64,000 nucleotides of DNA, taken from assembly GCA_003255065.1 (NCBI GenBank), contig QAOA01005854.1:53162-117161 (forward strand), in the 5' to 3' direction. The stretch comes from Cercis canadensis (taxonomy: Eukaryota > Streptophyta > Magnoliopsida > Fabales > Fabaceae). Positions 47,664 through 60,264 of this stretch are shown here, piece by piece. Position numbers and translations under genes: made by a program. Within the stretch, counting starts at the first letter, position 1, and every line of letters starts with the position of its first letter. Below the pieces are notes generated by a model. That model saw nothing but the letters and a program-made list of their open reading frames with translations, made no database searches and had not been told where the DNA came from.

Positions 47664-50600
47664 ATGTACAAGGGGAGAATAGGTGGTGCCATGGCTCAAC
47701 TTGGATACGTTGAAACCGATCCATCTGGGCGTTATGGACGTGTAAGTGTTTTCTCATTCATTCTCATCTTTCGGCTTTATCATAAACTCATCACCTTTTT
47801 CTTTGACTAATTCATGATCATCACGAATATGTATGTTTTGGTTTTTCTTTTGATGTGAGAAATTGGTAATAATTGAGATTTCCGTTTCCACTTTCTTTCC
47901 CATTTCTGATGCTCCTTAATTAATTTGCTGAATAATTCCATGGAAATTCAACAAGTATGCAACCAAATCTGGTGTAAATTTGGGAATCTAAGTTTCATTT
48001 TTTGAGCCAATTTTGTGGAAATAAAAAATACAGAGTTGAGATTGACTTCCAAGTTTAATAATATGATTGTTCTAAGTCTTTAGTGGGGGCTTTGGGAATA
48101 AATAATAAAACTAGCCAGAACATGTAAAACAAGGGGATTCTTATTTTTTATTCATTTTTTTGTTGATGGTTAAGTATGATTGAGTCAACTTGCTATCAAA
48201 AAATTGAGAACCAATTTACCAAGTCATGGGTCAAGTCTCCCATACATCAATATTATTAATTTGTCTATTGTATATATACATCAATTAAAGTAATTAATAT
48301 AATATTATTCTTTTCAATAATTAAATAAAATTTCATGATCTTTATCAATAACTTTTTAACACTATCAAATATTAATTGGTGAGTTTTTTTTTTTTTTTTT
48401 TTTTGCCGTTAGATAGATAGAAATAGATTTTCTTTGGGTCAGTGTAATTGGTGGTATGGTGTATATGTTAACTCTTCAATTAATGTATATTGTTATGATT
48501 TATTGATGCATGTAGTTCAAGGATGTTCTGGGCAAAGGAGCCATGAAGACAGTCTATAGGGCATTTGATGAGGTGCTAGGAATTGAAGTGGCTTGGAGCC
48601 AAGTCAAGCTTGGAGATGTGTTCGATTCACCAGACCAATTGCAGCGCCTTTATTCAGAGGTTCATCTCCTCAAGAACCTTGATCATGACTCCATCATGAC
48701 CTTCTATACTTCTTGGATCGATGTCAACCGCAGAACCTTCAACTTCATCACTGAATTGTTCACCTCTGGCACCCTCAGAGAGTAACCATCCATGAACCTT
48801 CCCTTACTATTATTACTATTTAATTTGATCTTAACCATCTATGTTCTTTAGTGTTAATCATCTTATTTTTGTGACGAGAGTTATGATCAATTGACACTGG
48901 TTAAAACTTAACGCGTATAGGTATAGGCAAAAGTACCAGCGGGTAGATATCCGAGCAGTGAAGAACTGGGCTCGGCAAATTCTGCGTGGTCTCGAGTATT
49001 TACACAGCCATGATCCTCCTGTAATACATAGAGATCTCAAGTGTGATAATATCTTTGTTAATGGCCATCTGGGGCAGGTCAAGATTGGTGATTTAGGCCT
49101 TGCAGCCATTCTTCGTGGCTCCCATCATGCCCATAGTGTCATAGGTAATACCTCTTGCACTGTTTTTTTTTTGGCAATTTGTGAGTTTAAGTGATGAATC
49201 TAAAGTCTTATCCATGTTTAATTTTATGTACTAAAATTTCAGGCACACCAGAATTTATGGCACCAGAATTGTATGAAGAGGATTACAATGAGTTGGTGGA
49301 CATATACTCGTTTGGAATGTGCATGATAGAGATGCTTACATCAGAGTTTCCATACAGCGAGTGCTCTAACCCAGCTCAAATATACAAGAAAGTCACTTCG
49401 GTGAGGTTAATTCATTGGACTATTTCCATTCATCTAAATTTTTCCCTATTGACATCAAATTTGATCACAAACTTGATTTAATAGGGAAAGCTACCTAATG
49501 CGTTTTACCGAATCGAAGATTTGGAAGCCCAGAGATTCGTGGGAAAATGTTTGGCAAATGTTTCAAAAAGATTGCCAGCCAAGGAGCTCTTGTTGGACCC
49601 ATTTTTAGCTGTTGATCAACTTGAGTTGCCATTGCCATTGCCTACCCCACCAACAATTCAACCTCAAAAATCCAATTTCCCTGCTGCTGTTGCCAAGGAA
49701 AATCCTTCAATGAGTGACCAAACAAGGAGCACAAAAATGTCCATCACTGGGACATTGAATGAAGAAGATGACACGGTTTTCCTTAAAGTACAAATATCAG
49801 ACAAAAAAGGTATACATAATTGTTTTCAGCATCATAATTGATAATTAATTAAGAATCAGAATCTAAATTCATGAATTAATTTGACGAATTCTAGATTCTA
49901 CCACATCACATTCTTAAGGTGGGTAACTTGAAAATTGTAATTGTGAATGCAGGGCATATCAGGAATATCTACTTTCCCTTCGACATTGTGAATGACACTG
50001 CAATTGATGTAGCATTGGAGATGGTTAAAGAGTTGGAAATCATGGACTTGGAGCCATTTGAAATTGCTGAGATGATAGAGGAGGAGATAGTAGCTTTGGT
50101 ACCAACTTGGAAAGATTGGGGGAAATCACAGTATGATCGACAACACAGTTTTAGCTATGAAGATGAGGACGATGTCACTAACCATCATGATCATCCTTTC
50201 TTCACATCAACATCTTCCCCTTCTTCCTCTGAGGGTTCTCTCCCAACCCCAATGCACCAAAACCATATCCCATTTGCTCAAGATTGGCTTCAAGGTACAC
50301 TACACTACAATACATTCACATTCAAACTTAGCTAAGTTAATTACTTTGGTTTTTTGTACAAATTATGAGCCCCCAATGAACTATGTGCAGATGAACTATT
50401 TATGAAGGATGATGCAAGCTCTTTAAGCTCAATGAACTCCTTCAAGTATGCGAATTTCAATTACTGCGACTCGGGGAATGAAGATGAGCATGATCAAATA
50501 GGAGCTGCTGAACACATTTGCTGCACCCCAAAGGCTACAAGATTCTGTCCTCAACAACAAGAGAGGGAAGCTAATTTTGGTAAGAAATTCAGCAATCTAA

Positions 50601-50800
50601 GGGTGGATTCTTGTACAACATGTTGTGGTGGTGGGTGCCCAAGGCTAAGGAGGATGAGTTCCTATGTGGATGTGCGGAGCCAGCAGCTGCAGCGGTCGTT
50701 AATGGAGGAGATACACAAGAGAAGGATGTTCAAGACGGTTGGAGCCATTGAGAACATTGGCTTTCAACACCCGAATGGAAGTTCCTATTTTTCTCGTTGA
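47664..50800 (+). CDS. WNK5: WNK serine/threonine kinase, WNK5-like
   Basis: Seven exons: 47664-47741, 48516-48781, 48921-49144, 49243-49400, 49485-49809, 49953-50294, 50391-50800. All junctions are GT-AG and in phase, giving 600 residues. WNK kinases lack the usual ATP-binding Lys: here VAWSQ has Ser where it is expected (residue 54), and the working Lys sits in the glycine loop GKGAMKTVY (Lys37). HRDLKCDN is at 151-158, DLG at 172-174 and APE at 196-198. An OSR1-C-like regulatory domain ([13 protein letters not shown], then [11 protein letters not shown]) lies at about 333-400. The tail has [35 protein letters not shown] and [13 protein letters not shown] resemble Arabidopsis WNK5 most. Plant WNKs act in the clock, flowering and stress signalling. 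Initiation at Met10 is also possible. Confidence 0.95.
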
Positions 50801-50869
50801 GATTAGGCTTAATTTCTTTTGAGTTGCATGTTAAGCAGTTCCTTTGTGGTTTCCTTGTTTGTCATTTCT

Positions 50870-50905
50870 GATGTCCGTTGAATAATTGTAAACCAAACGG
50901 ACATC
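50870..50905 (+). other. Hairpin in the likely WNK 3' UTR
   Basis: GATGTCCGTT (50870-50879) pairs perfectly with AACGGACATC (50896-50905) around a 16-base loop, 70 bases after the stop codon. Confidence 0.6.
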
Positions 50906-50920
50906 TAATAGTGTGTCTCA

Positions 50921-51032
50921 AACCAAAAATCACGTTGAAAAATCATGTTGCACTCAAGGCAATTTCACAGTTTCTTTTGTTCTGATGAGAAAACTGTGAA
51001 TTTAAGGCACACTCAACGTGATTTTGTGTTTG
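50921..51032 (+). repeat. Second inverted repeat after the WNK gene
   Basis: AAAATCACGTTGA (50926-50938) pairs with TCAACGTGATTTT (51013-51025). An inner pair around AATTTCACAGTTT and AAACTGTGAATT closes on a short loop. It could be a small MITE or a 3' UTR structure. Confidence 0.6.
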
Positions 51033-52271
51033 TGATGCTTAAATTAAATCTTTCACAAGTTTCTGCTGCTGAAGAACTTGTAACATAAATAATAGTTCTT
51101 TGAGGAAAGTTGTAGCAAGTTGTGTTTCATTGTGAAAACAAGGCAGATATTGAGTTTTTGTACTGTCATTATTGTACAATGAAATATTTCTTTTGCTTAA
51201 AAAAAGTGTGGCTTATTATTCTTATGAGAGATTTTATGATATTATATGTGTATGTCATATTACACTAATGTATTAAATATACATAATTTTTATATTTTAT
51301 TTAATATAAAATTAATTTATTTTATTTTTTCAAATAAACTTAAAAATAGTTAATTTGTACACATGTTATTTTACATATTGATTATTCTTATATAATAAGA
51401 TATACAACAAGATATCTAAGAAAACATCTTATTCTTATTTATTTATTATGCCTGTTTGAACTTTCAATCTTCAGCACACAAACAGTTGAGGTCTCTTTAT
51501 TTCCTAATATCCCTAATTAAAAAATTTAATTCTATTTATCAACGGAAAAAAAAAAAGAAAAAAGAAACTTTGTTCGAATCTTACATAAATAATTGATTCA
51601 AAACATTTTTATTTTATAATTTATATATATAAATTCAGTTTGTGGCAGCCCATGCCAAATGGAACTAATTAATAAAGGAGAAAATGAAGAGGAAGGTGGG
51701 CCCTGTGGCCCAAAAATGGATGAGAGAAATGATAAAAGGGCTCCTTTACAAAAGTCAGAAAAGGACGAAAGCTGCAGACTTTGCAGTAGCAAAGCTCACG
51801 TACAGGAAGTTCCACTGAAATAGAATACATCACTTAACCCACATCACACAGCTAAAGGAAGATGAGCCTCAAGTACACGTGGCAAGAAACAAAACAAAAC
51901 AAACCCCCGAGCGACCATTACGAAAGGAGAACCTGAAGCATTCCACGTATTACAGACACGTCAGATGCACATGATAGATAATAGACGTGCGTTGCACCTG
52001 AGCATGAAGGTTAGAAAACGTGAGTACTACGTCTAGGCGAGATAGAGCGCATCACCAACACCATCACCAAGGGCCCTGCATTTGAAGTTTTTGAAACATT
52101 ATCATCATTCATTGCCATTGCCAGTTTGCTACCTTCTCGATTTTCCTTCAATTTCAATGCAAACTAAAACCAAAACCGCAACTACATTGGCGCCTCCTCC
52201 TTCGATCTCCTTTCTGATATCATATCATTGATACCAGAGAGAGAGCACACGAGGGGGTGGTGGTGGTGGTG
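51033..52271 (+). promoter_or_regulatory. Spacer and promoter region of the oxygenase-like gene
   Basis: 51200-51560 is AT-rich spacer. Nearer the gene, ACACGTGGC at 51875-51883 is a strong ABRE/G-box core, and ACGT cores recur near 51946, 51959 and 51985. The leader probably covers about 52080-52271. The function of the sites is inferred from motif only. Confidence 0.4.
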
Positions 52272-55200
52272 ATGCCAATCTCGCGGTCCAGTAGCCAGTT
52301 AAGCATACCGGCGCCACCGCCGTCTCCGATTCCTACGGGGAGAGGATCACGTTCTGCGGCGAATGAGATCTTCAGTGAATACCTGGAGAAGACACTGCAA
52401 CTTCCGGAACTGACGCTGCCGGAGCCTCAGTTCCCAGCCGCGATCGGTGGTAGAAGGCCAGTAGTGCCGGCGGAGATCGATTATCGAAGGTTGGCGTACT
52501 CGGTGGATCTGGTATTGGAATCGGCGAAGGAGTTCGGTGCGTTTCGGATCAACGGTCACGGAATTTCAGGCCAGGAATTAGGGATGGTGGTTGATGAAGC
52601 GGAATGCATATTTGTAGAGTCGAAGAAAACGGATGCAAGAGTGGTTGAGCGTAACGGTAGGAGAGGGGAAATGATTCCCTGTGTTCGCTCTCGCAAGGCA
52701 ACGCTGGAATTCACCGCTCCCAAGTTTTTCTGTGCCGAAACACATCGCAACTTTTGGTAATTAACACCTCCATCACATTTTAGATTTAAGCTAAACCCAT
52801 TTAAATAAAACTTAATTCTTTTTTCAAGGTATAGTTCATATTTTATACTACGCTTGTCATCGGTAAAAAGAAAATTGGTAAGAAAATAATTCTACTCTTT
52901 TTTCTTTTTCCCTCGTCATTGTTTTCGTGGCACTTCTGCTGCTTCTTTAACTGGTGTATGGGCCTGACTAGTTGTGCTTTGTTAATCTGCCAGGCCCGTG
53001 ATGAAAAGACCATTTTTGATCCAACAAAGGCCTGCAAAGTTTTTGTTTGGGCTACAAAAGGGCCTTACAGTCAAGTTGGACTCACATAACATAGTCCAAC
53101 AATTCAATGGACGAAAGCGAAAAAAAAAAAAATATTATGTGTTGGCAAAAAAAAAGTATTTTATTTTGTTATAGTTCCTACCACTTGTTAAGCTCGTAGT
53201 GATTCACATTCACATAGTTAGCATAAATTTGATAGGGATCAAAGTACTTTACTTGTAAGGTCTAGATTTGATTGTAGTAGTCCCCTTTGATAGGCTATTT
53301 GTGACATACATTGGTCTTGCATACATCTTCCGTACATATTAAACTTTTGAGCACCAAAAACATTTTAGTAAGAAAAAATAATGGTGGTGCACTAGTAGGA
53401 CGTGTAGAAAATCTAAGATATAGAAAAAGAATAAGTAAAATTTAATTAAATTCAAATATTGTTTAGAGTAAACCATCATTTTGGTCCTTGAAAGATTTGG
53501 GATTAAACAAAATCGTCCCTGAAAGATAGGAAACAACAAAATGGTCCTCCAAAGATGCAACATTCATAACAAAATGGTCATTCGTTAGTGTAGTCTGTTT
53601 GCAGGTGATGGAAGTGCTGACGTGTCACCGTTAAATGCTTATTTGGCCTGTTAGTGACTGACGTGACACACTAAAATGGTCCTTCTTCATTTCTTCCCCA
53701 TTTCCCCATTTCCCCTCCCATTCACGCACACCCCTTCTTCACCTTCCTCCATTTTCACTTCTTAAGCTACCACCCAAGCACCATGCACCACTTGGAAAGA
53801 GAGGGGAGAAATGGAGAGGGGAAGAGAGGGGTGGTGTGTGGTGAAAATGGTAGTGATTGGCAAACGATTTTTGGGATTGCTTGCTGGAGTTTGTGGTGGA
53901 GTAGGAATAAACTTGTTTTTAAAGGTTATAGTAACTATGGGGACCTCATCTTATCCATTTCTCATAGTGCAAAGGAGTATGTTATGTCGCAGGCCAATGC
54001 TCAGTTGCATGGAAGGAGTTTCTTGCCTGGGAAAAAGATCATAGTGGGTTGGAAGTGCCCAGAAGTTGGATGGTGCAAGTTTAATGTTGATAGGTCTTGT
54101 TTCTCTACCAATGGCCTAGCTGGTTATGGAGGTGTGCTTAAAGATCATACTGGAGCTTGGGTGTGTAGGTTTGCAGCTGGCCTAGGAGTTTGCAATGGTC
54201 TTCTTGTAGAGCTGTGAGATATTCACATTGCTTTAGATTAGGTCGTTCGTGAAGGGTTGCATTAGGTTATTCTGGAAACATACTCCTTAATTGTTGTTAA
54301 GTTGATTAATGAAGGATGCCTTGATACTCATACATGTGCTCCTGTTGTTTCCTCCATTCGGGCTTTGCTTGGGGAAGGTAGAGACTATACAGTATCCTGC
54401 ACTCCTTTCGTGAGGCCAACTAAGCAAGGGGTGGCCGGCGGTGATGCTTGGGTGGGAGCTTGAGAAGTGAAAATGGAGGAAGGTGAAGAAGGGGTGTGCG
54501 TGAATGGGAGGGGAAATGGGGAAATTGGGAAGAAATGAAGAAGGACCATTTTAGTGTGCCACGTCAGTCACTAATAGGCCAAATAAGCATCTAACGGTGA
54601 CACATCAGCACTTCTGTCATCTGCAAATGGACTACACTAACGGAAGATCATTTTGTTATGAATGTTGCATCTTTGGAGGACCATTTTGTTGTTTCCTATC
54701 TTTCAAGGAAGATTTTGTTTAATCCAAAATCTTTCAAGGACCAAAATGGTATTTTACTCTATTGTTTAATATGTATGGAAGATGTATGCAATTACAGATA
54801 TGAAAAAAAATAAAAAATTATAATCAATGGCACTTATGGCCAAAAAAAAGAAATCAGTCTAGGGCAGTACTTATATCTATACTAGAAGGGGGAGGGGGGA
54901 AGAAAAACAAGAGCAATGTTTATGATAGAAAATTTGATTTAAAAGATTAATTTTTAAAAATTATTAGAAGGGGAACAGAGAGAAGATGGTAAATGTAGTT
55001 GTCCAGATGAAAATTGTATTTTGTTCAATTTATAATATTGATTGAATTGTTATATGGTGCAGGAAATATATGGAGAAAGTTGCAAGTAGATTGGATGGGA
55101 TAGTGGAACTAGTGAGTCTAGCTCTACAAGAGGACACAAGTGAAGAATTTAAGGAGCGAATTCAAGAGACTGAGAATGTGATTAGCTTGTGCCGGTATCG

Positions 55201-56144
55201 ACACGACAACGACACTGCCAAAAAGAACGAAGCTTCATACAATGAGAAAAACGACACATCTTGTGCTCATGCTTTGCGTTTCTACCTTCCAATGGAGCAT
55301 TGTATATTTTATTTGCAATCCGAAAGAGGTCCCCTTTCATTTGATGCTGGTCCAGAGACTATAGTTATCACCATTGGCAAACAAATTGAGGTAATTTCAT
55401 TTCTTTCAAAACTAGATTTCATCTTCCATATTCTATGTTTGAGGACATTCCAGTTGCTCTATACAAAACCCTATATTATTAAAAAATAATGCTACTTGCA
55501 TATTGTTAAGCTCACACGATTACATAAACATATAGCTGGTAAAATTTGAGTCAAATAAAAATAAAGCTAAAAAAAATTTCAAACGATTTGTCAATGACCT
55601 AAGAGTTCAATGACACTCTCTTAGTTATGCTAACAGCACAAGAATACCAAATTTTNCTATATTATTAAAAAATAATGTTACTTGCATATTGTTAAGCTCA
55701 CACGATTACATAAACATATAGCTAGTAAAATTTGAGTCAAATAAAGCTAAAGAAAATTTCAAACGATTTGTCAATGACCTAAGAGTTCAATGACACTCTC
55801 TTAGTTATGCTAACAGCACAAGAATACCAAATTTTGAGTCTGACCCGTACGTAAGTAGTATTACTCATGCATGGAATATTATGTAGCAGACTAACCAAAA
55901 TTTTACTTTCTGGATATAGGAGTGGAGCCTCGGTAAATTCAAATGTGTTCCTGCAGAAATGATCTTCATGCCAAGCTTCTATGATAGTGACGCCTCTTTC
56001 TCCATAGAGCTTAACTGCTCGTCTACAAATCTAAATCAAAATTTAAACACATGTCAAAAGATAGTCTCCTTAACCGATCAAATCTTAATTGCAATTTGCT
56101 TTGGTTTCTTATACAAATTCTTATACTTTATCTTCTATTCATGA
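52272..56144 (+). CDS. 2-oxoglutarate/Fe(II) oxygenase-like protein lacking the catalytic residues
   Basis: Three exons: 52272-52756, 55063-55390, 55920-56144, all GT-AG and in phase, giving 345 residues, a normal length for the family. The N-terminal DIOX_N part is good (VPAEIDYRRLA, KEFGAFRINGHGISGQELG). In the C-terminal jelly-roll the order is kept (ALRFYLPMEHC, TIVITIGKQIE, LGKFKCV). The metal site is not: where HxD is expected there is Pro238-Met-Glu240, the second His is Ala283, and the RxS that binds 2-oxoglutarate is absent. The end is unusually hydrophobic (ILIAICFGFLYKFLYFIF). I started at the first ATG, after a GTG run. It may be a catalytically dead relative, or the 3' exon may be mis-modelled. 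Intron 1 holds a Pack-MULE; intron 2 holds an N duplication. Confidence 0.8.
53466..54759 (+). mobile_element. Pack-MULE, 1.29 kb, with captured RNase H fragment
   Basis: Inverted repeats of about 318 bp (53466-53783 and 54440-54759) look about 94% alike. They start GAGTAAA and hold runs like CATTTTGGTCCTTGAAAGA. An exact 9-bp duplication, TATTGTTTA, lies at 53457-53465 and 54760-54768. No transposase is present. Between the repeats the plus strand codes for an RNase H-like piece of the plant LINE or RVT_3 type. It has WQTIFGIACWSLWWSRNKL, GWCKFNVDRS and LAGYGGVLKDHTGAW, then a stop after LLVEL at 54217. The frame goes on with VILETYSLIVVKLINEG and SSIRALLGEGRDYTV. The element sits in intron 1 of the oxygenase-like gene, in the same direction. 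Confidence 0.88.
55471..55835. repeat. 185-bp direct duplication around a single N (likely assembly artefact)
   Basis: 55471-55655 and 55657-55835 match except for a few substitutions and one short indel near CAAATAAA. They meet at the N at 55656, inside intron 2 of the oxygenase-like gene, so the protein is not affected. Confidence 0.82.
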
Positions 56145-57177
56145 TTCCAAGAACATGGTTGCACTGTGTTTTTTTTAATGCTTTTGCATGGCCATGATGA
56201 TGCTTTTACTCAGCGACACTTTTTTCCCCCTTGTCTATTCTTTCTTTGGTTTATCTGTGATGTACAGTTTGAGTGTAAAGGTTGTGAACATGTGAGTTTG
56301 AGATTACAGCACGAGTTGTGCAATGATTTCTAATTTGAAGAAAGCAAAATTGTTGTATGCAGCAGTGCAAAATTAAGATGTCATGTACTGAAATGTGGAT
56401 AGTTTAATGGTAAGATGTATTTTCCCTAGTAATATTGTTCCTCTGTATAATGGTAAATGCAATTAATATTATTCTTTATTTTTGCAAAAAATAAAGTCTT
56501 AATGCTAGAATATCAAATATTTCAAAATAGGGATTTTAGTTTTGATTCCAATTGAGCTGTAATTAGATTCAAAACTTGACATCAAGCCCATGACTCTTGA
56601 GATCAAGAAAATTGTCCTTAGATTTGATATGTCTAAGAGGAGTGATATATCTACACTTAAATTATTACACTTCTTTTATACCTACTTGCATGGTAATATT
56701 TAGTTTAAACTCACCCTACATTCATATAATTTATTTTATGTAGATTTATTTTTAGGGGGTGTTATGCTATATCCTTGAAAGTGACGTCTCTAAATTTTTT
56801 TTACTTTTTGTAAGTTATATTGTTTTATTAAGATTTGTTAATAGATTGCATGTGAGTTTAGGGTACATTTTAATAATTATAAAATTAGTTATAATTTTTT
56901 AAAATTTACAAGCTCATTAAACAAAACTCAACATTTTAACTAGCAAAAAAAGTATGAAGGCCGAAAAAAAAAATGATATGATTTTGTTTCGTCCAATTTC
57001 CTGTCCTAATACATAGAACCTTCACCTGAAAGTGACATTTAATTTTAGCACCCCCCCGGTACCTCTTGAACCTATCATTTCTCCATGGCTAATTAGGGCT
57101 GCACATTGGGTTTGGGGGGGTCTAGAACTAGGGCTTTTGTTAATCCCAAGTGTTGCTATGTGGTCCACCATTGCAGA

Positions 57178-57180
<3 letters not shown>

Positions 57181-57209
<29 letters not shown>
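57181..57209. repeat. (GA)n microsatellite
   Basis: About 14 GA units without interruption. Confidence 0.97.
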
Positions 57210-57212
<3 letters not shown>

Positions 57213-57776
57213 AGAACGACCATGGTTGACTTCATCTATCTCCACAGGAACTTGACTGGGGGGACCAGGTTAAACACTATGGTAGTATACCCTTGACGAC
57301 GCTCTCTGGTTTCGGAATTACACCAAGATCATCTTGCTCATTAGTCACTAGGATGTAGGGTTGTCACTTGTCAGAATCCTTCCCCAGAAAAGCAAAACAT
57401 TACTGGGGACCTAAGAGGGGGGGGACCTTCGTAAAAGAAGGGAGACAGAAAAGTCACCAAATTTATTACGAAATTTCCTTTTGATCAGAAGTGAATCTCT
57501 GCAAGTTTCACATAAAAAAAATAAAAAAAAAAAGTGAATACGTGTAAGAAAAATAAATTCGCATATGAATCTATGATGCAGCAATATATTAAGCTAGGTT
57601 CTTCAGACAGGGATATAGAAGAATGTGAATTTCAACTTGCAATCTCAATCTTTTTAAAGATATCTTTTGAACCGTTGGCAAAAACATTTTGAGAAACTTG
57701 AGGATTAAACTAATCTTTTGAAATTTCAAGATAACCCCAAAGTTAATTAACCAATTATTGTGGTGTAGAAATATAA

Positions 57777-58125
57777 GGTGTGTTTGATTTTGTTTTTATT
57801 TTTTAAAATTATTTTTAAAAGTTATATTTAAAAATTGTTCTGTAAAATAAAAATATAAAAAAATTTGTTTGATAAATTATTTTAAAAATAATTTTTAAAT
57901 AATAAATAACAAAAAGTTTTATAATTATCATTGTGTCACTAATAAAAACAATTTGTTTTGAGAACAAAAACAACAATTTCTTGTTTCTATTTTCTTTTTT
58001 TAAAAAAATATTTTAAAAATAAAATTTTAAAACATATAAACAAAAACAGTTCAATCAAACAAATTTTCTTACTTTATTTTTTAAAAAAATAAAAAATAAT
58101 CTTTAAAAATTGAAATCAATTAAAC
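57777..58125. mobile_element. AT-rich fold-back MITE
   Basis: The left end reads GTGTGTTTGATTTTG with TTTTTATTTTTTAAAATT. The right side has AAAAAATAAAAAATAATC and ends near ATCAATTAAAC. The centre also has TTTGTTTTG and ATCAAACAAA words. Extreme AT content weakens the pairing evidence, and no clear target duplication was fixed. Confidence 0.4.
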
Positions 58126-60264
58126 AATTGAAATCTTGCGGTGTCTCAAGTTGTACTTCCTGCAAAGATTATAGTCAGGGATTGGGTGTATAATTGGTTA
58201 ATTTGAGAAAAGTGAAGTTGCTTGTTCATGTATGTGTCACATCACATGAAGTTACTTCTAATGAAAAGAATATTGTTTATTTTATTTCGGTTAGGATGTC
58301 ATAATTGGAGGTCCCATCAAAATCTAATGCATAAACAGATGAAATTTCTCACTCTAACATAGTATTCTTTGTGTTACGGGGGAAATAGAGAGAAATCCCA
58401 TCATAATCTTTCCATAAGATTACATATAGATACAGTTTAATTATTGTCTAATCACATAGCAAAACATCACATCCAACGATCTTAATCTCACTCATTATTA
58501 AGTAATTTCATTATTGCTCGGGGCCCTTACATGACATCTAGAGTAATTAAAAATGCTACCACAAAATGCAGAGGCACTAGTAAGCTATATATAGAGCAAT
58601 TATCTAGGCACCAAATGAAGGGTCTTAATCTCACCCATTTTCTAATTTTTTTTGCTGTAATAGTTGTTGTCTAATCAGTTAACAAATTAAACATCACACA
58701 TTAATCTTGTAAGAGCTCTATCATTATTAATAATTTCATTAATTATTATATGGGGGCCCTTACACCTAGCCTAGAGATGCTCTACAACACATGCACTTAA
58801 GAATCCAACCACAAAATGTAAAAGCTCTCACTCTTTTTATAGATGAAAGAGATTTATGAAATTGTATCAGTCATTGCTTTTTTTTTTTTTTTTTTCCGTG
58901 ACCTCCTTCCATTTGCTTGAAACAAGAGGGTTAAAACATATAGTTAAGTACAATTATCTATAACGATTTTGTAAGAAAACACCTAAATAGTTAAATATTG
59001 AATAGTCTATCATAGAAGACTCAGATTTAAATCTCAACAAAAATAGGTAAAGTAAAATTTATAAGAAGTACACCAATAAGTTAACCTTTCCAAAATCTTT
59101 CCTATCAACATAGCATCAAACAGAAGCGCAGAACTAATAAAAGCTAGAGGCTGATAGATCACAAGATCACATAGAAACAGGTGAAGCTTTTGCCATGTAG
59201 TAGGTGAGGACAAAGAGCTGTCCTCTCTTTACTGTGGATTTCCTCATTGATTTCAGTTAACACAAAAATAAATCAACAAGAAAATCATGCATATCCACGC
59301 AGTTACAAGCACGAGTGACACAACAACAATATGGTTAACCATCATCAATCCAACACGGATCTTCTTTATCTGATGATCTCATTTTCAGTGTTCTAAGGAC
59401 ATATTAGAATCTTATGTGTATTGATTAGGTGTAGAAAATAAGGACTGCGTTCTATAGGAGACAGTATAAAAACAATCAGTCTAATTTGTCTCTTCTTTTG
59501 GTTTTAGTGGCCAAAATGGAATTGAATAGTCTAGAGACACAATGTACATGAGAATCAGCTTATTCTTTTATTACGAAATACGCCGCTATATAATGACTCC
59601 ATTGTCTAACTTCAGATTTCCCAAGATTTTTGTCTCCTACACGTGCACCTAAACTTCCATTGAATTTTATCGTCACATATATCAAGCTTAGAGTAAAGTT
59701 GTTGACATAAATTACACTTGTCCTTTTTTCCGAGATTTCAATCAATTAATGGGGGTAATATACTAACATTAGCATTAGCATTAACCCCATAGATTTAGTC
59801 TAATAATAAAAATATAATAAGTTTATTTAAACTAGCAAAAGTTGGACAGCATATAAGAGAATTTTTTTTTTTTGAATGTACTAGGCCAATGTGGGATGTG
59901 TCTTTAAAATCGTCAAAAGAGAGACTTAATCTCGGTGTTAACAAAAATTGGCTTAAAAATAATCTTACCGTTAAAACTAATAAAAAAAAAACCCACAAAA
60001 ATAAGAATATTTCAACTTAAATTAAGATATAATTTTTAAAGAAAAATATGATTAATATCACAATTAGTTCTGCTATTCACCTCAAACTTATTCGCAAATA
60101 ACTGTTTAGACAACTTCAATGGGAGTTTTATTTGGAAAAAAATAATGAGTTACATCTAATGTCATTTTTACTTTGGAAGGTGCAATAGAGCCAATAATTA
60201 TTGTCAGACTCATATGAACTTATAATTATCCTTAGATAAATATGTAGTTTTTACTTTATTTTAT

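Larger units (their letters stand above)
56145..60264. other. Intergenic DNA, no gene
   Basis: 3' flank of the oxygenase-like gene, then AT-rich spacer. It contains a GA microsatellite (57181-57209), a worn MITE (57777-58125) and an old partial duplication at 58400-58800 in which GGGGCCCTTACA occurs twice. No coding frame I trust. Confidence 0.5.
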
